Positions 60,488-64,000 of a DNA stretch of 64,000 nt are shown here, piece after piece. The notes under the pieces were generated by a model. That model saw nothing but the letters and a program-made list of their open reading frames with translations. It was not told where the DNA came from and searched no databases. The position numbers and the translations under genes are program-made. Position 1 is the stretch's first letter. Every line of letters begins with the position of its first letter. This DNA is from Scytonematopsis contorta HA4267-MV1 (GTDB lineage Bacteria > Cyanobacteriota > Cyanobacteriia > Cyanobacteriales > Nostocaceae). The stretch is from contig JAHHIC010000094.1 of the NCBI GenBank assembly GCA_019359035.1, positions 124,001 to 188,000 of the forward strand. The letters run 5' to 3'.

Positions 60488-61276
60488 TCAATATTGCGAA
60501 GATGTTCGAGAGCGTTTTTTCCAAAGTTTTTTTAACCATTCTTGCGAGACACGAAAAAAGAATAGTGGGTTGCCAATCACATAACGTTGCCATAAACGTC
60601 TTGGTTCAGTCAGTAAACGAGCTAACCATTCTAGTCCGCATTCAGTCATCCATCGAGGTCCTCTGTATACTGAGTCAGTATAAAAATCAAGACATGCACC
60701 CAGAGGTAAAAATACTTTTGCTTGTATTTTGTCAGAGTTATTCAGAATCCAACGTTCTTGTAATGGCATACCAAAGCCAATATATAAAATACCTGGCTTG
60801 AATTGATTGATTTGCTGAATTACATATTCATTGTCCTCCCCAGACTTGTCAAAATAACCGTGGTGTCCTTGAATTCGGAGACTTGGAGCAATGGCAGTCA
60901 ATTTAGTAATTGCTTTTTCTACTGTACCAGGTTTACCAGCAAGTAAAAATAAAGAAATATTATTGTGCTCGCAAGCTAATGCCAAATCCTCAATGTAATC
61001 TGGACAAGTCATGCGATGAGATGAATTGACACTGCAACCACAAATCTTCGCTCCCAATAGAACACCAAATCCGTCGCAAAATACTAAATCAGATTTATTG
61101 AGAAAATCTTGATACCAAGGTAACTCGTAAGCAAAGTTCATTCCCCTGACATTGACATGAGATATGATTGTTTTCTTTTTCCTTATTGCTGATTTTACGG
61201 TAAAATCTATCAGTTCATTAACTTTGAGTTTATGAAATCTAGTTCCTAGTAGGACTATTTCATCAAAGTCTTTCAT
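60488..61276 (-). CDS. WecG/TagA/CpsF-family glycosyltransferase, cluster B
   Basis: 262 residues, GT26. Recognisable segments: FHKLKVNELIDFTVKSA, SHVNVRGMNFAY (in place of TPNADH), DLVFCDGFGVLLG, LLAGKPGTVEKAITKL, IGFGMPLQERWIL and GLEWLARLLTEPRRLWQRYV. The usual N-A-D-H triad residues are replaced (NVRGMN), so activity may differ from the copy at 28690. It is the first gene of cluster B, whereas the A copy is next to last, so it was not part of the collinear duplication. Confidence 0.9.
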   Translation of the reverse strand: MKDFDEIVLLGTRFHKLKVNELIDFTVKSAIRKKKTIISHVNVRGMNFAYELPWYQDFLNKSDLVFCDGFGVLLGAKICGCSVNSSHRMTCPDYIEDLALACEHNNISLFLLAGKPGTVEKAITKLTAIAPSLRIQGHHGYFDKSGEDNEYVIQQINQFKPGILYIGFGMPLQERWILNNSDKIQAKVFLPLGACLDFYTDSVYRGPRWMTECGLEWLARLLTEPRRLWQRYVIGNPLFFFRVSQEWLKKLWKKRSRTSSQY

Positions 61277-61640
61277 TATGGTAGTTGCTCCATTCGTAAC
61301 TCCCTGACTTACTCATAAATTCGTAGAGACGCTACATGTAACATCTTTTTCAGAGATGTTTATTATTTAGTCAACTTTTAATAATACTTATACATCATAT
61401 CCAGATAAATTACAAATTTATTTTTCAGCTTGATTGGATTTAGAAAAATTAACTTTCCCAAGTAAAACTTAAAAAGAAATTACATGTTTTTGCTTACATA
61501 AATTTCCTACTTTTCCAAAGATTATAACAAAAAGTACTTATAAAACTTACTTTTCCTAATTATCCTACTAAACTAATTAAAAGTATATTTATGAGCATCA
61601 AAAAAACATCTGATTGTTTTGCAATTGCAGATAAAATTAA
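61277..61640. other. AT-rich spacer upstream of cluster B
   Basis: Upstream region of the cluster B genes. Contains a degenerate copy (61323-61350) of the GAGACGTTATA palindrome family. No gene seen. Should hold the cluster B promoter. Confidence 0.5.
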
Positions 61641-61874
61641 TCAATCATTTGATAAATACTTTTGCCAATTACGTGAACCTGCACCAGAAGTATCTTTTGG
61701 CTTGCCTTTTTTTGGTGGGTTAAAGCTATTAGAAAAAACAATTTCTTTTATTGAAGTAACACTATAGGCTGTTGATTTAAAATGGGCTTCAACAGGTAGA
61801 ACAATAAGAAACAGCAAGAGTTTAATAAAAAAACACAAGGTTAGTAGTCTGAATACGTAACTACTGGCAATCAT
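61641..61874 (-). CDS. small secreted peptide resembling the N-terminus of DUF928 proteins
   Basis: 77 residues from ATG 61874 (a GTG at 61889 would add five). A signal peptide covers about 8-30 (LLTLCFFIKLLLFLIVLPVE). The mature part has FNPPKKGKPKDTSGAGSRNW, similar to the PP..G.P....G.GSR segment that opens DUF928 proteins, which occur beside CHASE2 or AAA-like genes in cyanobacteria. It stops soon after, whereas DUF928 proteins are around 200 residues or longer, and I see no continuation in other frames. Either a short stand-alone peptide or a truncated gene. It follows the AAA-like gene on the same strand. Confidence 0.55.
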   Translation of the reverse strand: MIASSYVFRLLTLCFFIKLLLFLIVLPVEAHFKSTAYSVTSIKEIVFSNSFNPPKKGKPKDTSGAGSRNWQKYLSND

Positions 61875-62115
61875 TAATTTGTTTAGCACAACAGGTTATC
61901 TTTGACAGTATTACTTCTATTTACTGTATTTACGTTCTTATTTATTACCTTTGATATAAATTTCATATTTAAGCAGGCTAATTTTACACAGGATTTACAT
62001 TGTTGCAATTTTTATACAACTCTTGTGTATTTGAACAACATAAATTATGCTTTCAGTTTTTCCTGCTTTTCCTACTTTTCCTACTTTTCTGGAATTGCTG
62101 TTTGTAAATTAATTT

Positions 62116-63489
62116 TTATGAAGCTTGTAACTGTTTACGAAAGTAAAGATGATATAGTTCGCAACTAGGAAGCGCGTGATTGCCATCTAACTCTATCAAC
62201 CCCATACTTTCTAATTTATACGCTGCTATGGCATCTATTTGCACCCAACTACTTGCTGTAAATACTTGTTGTAGTGCAGATAACAATTCCGACTCTTCTA
62301 AAAGTATTGCCAAATGACCTCGTAAATGGTCGCTGTAAATACCTGCTTGCGTCGGTGCTGCTTGCAATAATTCCTTTAAAGTCATTTCTTGACGCCAAAG
62401 GTGATAAAATGCAAGACTAATAAGGTAAGGATGTCCCCCCACCATTGCCATAAGTTGCTGAATTTGGTCGCTATCTATCCAATTCAGTCCATAACGAATT
62501 GCCAACTCTTGCACTTGGTTGGTTGTGAACTGAGGTAACTTAAGTGATAACCCAACGTTGAATGGAGATTGATGCAGTTTGAGGGGAATATATATTTCTG
62601 TCGAGTGAGCCATTACCAATCGGAGTTTTTGCCAGACGACTCCATGTACCTGTGCCATTTCATGCCAAAATCGCAACATTGGCAGAAAGTCTGATGCTAT
62701 ATCAGGGTGCTGAAAAACTCGATTGACTTCATTCAGCACAAGAACTAAGGGATTACTTATCGACTCTAATAGATACTCTTGAAAATAAATTTTGCAGCTG
62801 ACCTTACTACCCATATCTTCATCCCAATAATCATTTAGGGCACAATTCAGGTCTAATTGCCTGCTAATATTCGCACAGAACCAACGCAAAAATTTGTCAA
62901 GAGAGCTAAAAATGCTTGAATCGGCTTCTTGAAAGTCTAAATATACGATATGGTAATTATATTCATAGGCATAAGCAATTATCCGTTGCAGCAATGAAGA
63001 TTTACCCATTTTTCTAGGCGCTTTAACACGGATAACGCATCCAGGCTTATTTAATTTATTGCCAGCAAGCTCTTCAATAGGTGGGCGACTGATGTAAAGT
63101 TTAGAGTTTAGAGGTACAGTCCCACCAGGAAATTCTATATCATTATCATTTTCTGTAAATAAATCTAAATTAATTGTTTTCTCTGCATTGTTTTGTAGTA
63201 GAGAATGGTCAGTTAACCCATAGGGCTGAGCATATTCCTTTACTGGGTACTTTTGCAAAACTAAATGTAAATTCTTTTTAGTTACCTTATGTCCGACTAC
63301 TTTAGAAATATCTTGCCACAAGCGAGACCCAACTTCTTTAATGTAAATACTCCCGTACCCAGAATCTTGCGCCATATCATCATAAGCTTTGCCAAGCCAA
63401 GACTGATGTAGTATCAAGCGTTCAATAGGATTTAATTGTCGAGATAAAAAAACCTTTTCAACAGTTTCCAACGCTTGTTCTGAGTTCAT
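62116..63489 (-). CDS. AAA-like ATPase with N-terminal HTH-like region
   Basis: 457 residues. The N-terminal 80 residues (LNPIERLILHQSWLGKAYDD, GYGSIYIKEVGSRLWQDI) look like the helix-turn-helix module found in front of vWA-MoxR-associated and other NTPase-based signalling proteins. The AAA-like (PF14516 type) domain follows: KLYISRPPIEELAG, VKAPRKMGKSSLLQRI (P-loop, about 150-165), LVLVLNEVNRVF (Walker B with N-E in place of D-E), and AMVGGHPYLISLAF. A C-terminal winged-helix-like part ends the protein. These are signalling or conflict-related STAND-like ATPases; no effector domain is fused, so a partner is needed. Confidence 0.85.
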   Translation of the reverse strand: MNSEQALETVEKVFLSRQLNPIERLILHQSWLGKAYDDMAQDSGYGSIYIKEVGSRLWQDISKVVGHKVTKKNLHLVLQKYPVKEYAQPYGLTDHSLLQNNAEKTINLDLFTENDNDIEFPGGTVPLNSKLYISRPPIEELAGNKLNKPGCVIRVKAPRKMGKSSLLQRIIAYAYEYNYHIVYLDFQEADSSIFSSLDKFLRWFCANISRQLDLNCALNDYWDEDMGSKVSCKIYFQEYLLESISNPLVLVLNEVNRVFQHPDIASDFLPMLRFWHEMAQVHGVVWQKLRLVMAHSTEIYIPLKLHQSPFNVGLSLKLPQFTTNQVQELAIRYGLNWIDSDQIQQLMAMVGGHPYLISLAFYHLWRQEMTLKELLQAAPTQAGIYSDHLRGHLAILLEESELLSALQQVFTASSWVQIDAIAAYKLESMGLIELDGNHALPSCELYHLYFRKQLQAS

Positions 63490-64000
63490 AGTGTGCTTTG
63501 AATAGCAATGGGACAGAAACTTAATTCAGTATTTGTCAGTATGCAAAGATACACATGCGTGAACGTTATGCATTACATTGATGTCAATGTGGGAGGTAAC
63601 TTTAAGTCAATCTAGCAATCAAAATAATTTTGTTTTATCGGTAGAAAAAGTGTAAATTAATACATGCAAAATCAGCTTTGATGTTAATCTCGTAACCAAT
63701 TTAATAAAGACATGGGTCTGTATAACTCCTCTACATTGGCTTTCAGCTTAAATGGTACATCTTTTTCAAGTTATATTTAAGATACTACTGTGGTCTAGTT
63801 TATTTTTGTTGGTATAATATTACAATCTATCTATAGACATAGAAAATAAAAATATAGTATTAATTTACACTACTGCCTCAAGCAGGCTCCCCTATTTTGA
63901 GTTTTGAAAGATTGCTTTGCTGTTACAAATATTGTTACTTCATATAAATCAAAAAAAAGGTTATAAATTTTAAATAAAGTAACAAAAACTGTGACATTAC
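63490..64000. other. AT-rich intergenic end of window
   Basis: About 510 bases upstream of the AAA-like gene. No ORF, repeat array or RNA gene seen; presumably contains its promoter. Confidence 0.5.

Noticed and set aside
61902-62168. 88-residue plus-strand ORF
   Set aside because: Overlaps the AAA-like gene end; T-rich sequence gives Phe/Leu-rich translation with no ribosome site or clear conserved pattern.

Overview
The window looks like a piece of chromosome from a filamentous, probably heterocyst-forming cyanobacterium (Nostocales type). The evidence is low GC with AT-rich spacers, three HIP1 sites (GCGATCGC), many short heptanucleotide tandem repeat arrays of the kind described as STRR in these organisms, and protein families that are largely cyanobacterial (membrane-anchored pentapeptide-repeat proteins, AAA-like/CHASE2 proteins, Ser/Thr kinase with a C-terminal PPC-type domain, DUF3131 proteins). 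I found no rRNA, tRNA, CRISPR array, prophage or intact insertion sequence.

Region 1 (1-6600, + strand): four related pentapeptide-repeat proteins, three with a shared membrane-anchored architecture and one whose 3' end runs into a repeat, then a small secreted SH3-domain protein. Region 2 (6600-18100): mixed housekeeping and signalling genes: M20 amidohydrolase, bioD, a Ser/Thr kinase, prs, a membrane protein of unknown function and typA, separated by two long spacers (10690-12272 and 14972-16289) rich in palindromes, a MITE-like element in two copies, and the decayed remains of a HigB/HigA toxin-antitoxin pair. Region 3 (18159-26036, - strand): a compact seven-gene operon with a predicted outer-membrane beta-barrel, a small membrane protein, two DUF3131 proteins around a secreted glycoside-hydrolase-like protein, a cellulose-synthase-like GT2 and a STAS regulator. 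It resembles in layout a synthase-dependent polysaccharide secretion system (pga/bcs logic) and has no gene I can name beyond family.

Region 4 (27477-61276, - strand): two paralogous Wzx/Wzy-type exopolysaccharide clusters lying in the same orientation, A (27477-42822) and B (46614-61276), separated by a 921-residue AAA-like/CHASE2 protein. Both carry, in the same order, a Wzc-type tyrosine kinase, a membrane GT2, an O-antigen-ligase-like polymerase, a GT2, a Gfo/Idh/MocA oxidoreductase, an NAD-dependent epimerase, a GT4, a flippase and an initiating sugar-phosphate transferase. They differ in cargo genes: an extra GT in A, an unrelated GT2 in B, and an acyltransferase and a methyltransferase in B. 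Nearly every such difference is bounded by repeat arrays. Neither cluster contains an evident Wza-type outer-membrane exporter within the window.

Region 5 (61277-64000): an AAA-like ATPase with an N-terminal HTH-like region, followed by a small secreted peptide resembling the start of DUF928 proteins. The window as a whole is strongly oriented to cell-surface polysaccharide: two alternative capsule/EPS assembly lines plus one synthase-dependent line, with repeat islands that look like the scars or substrates of cassette exchange.
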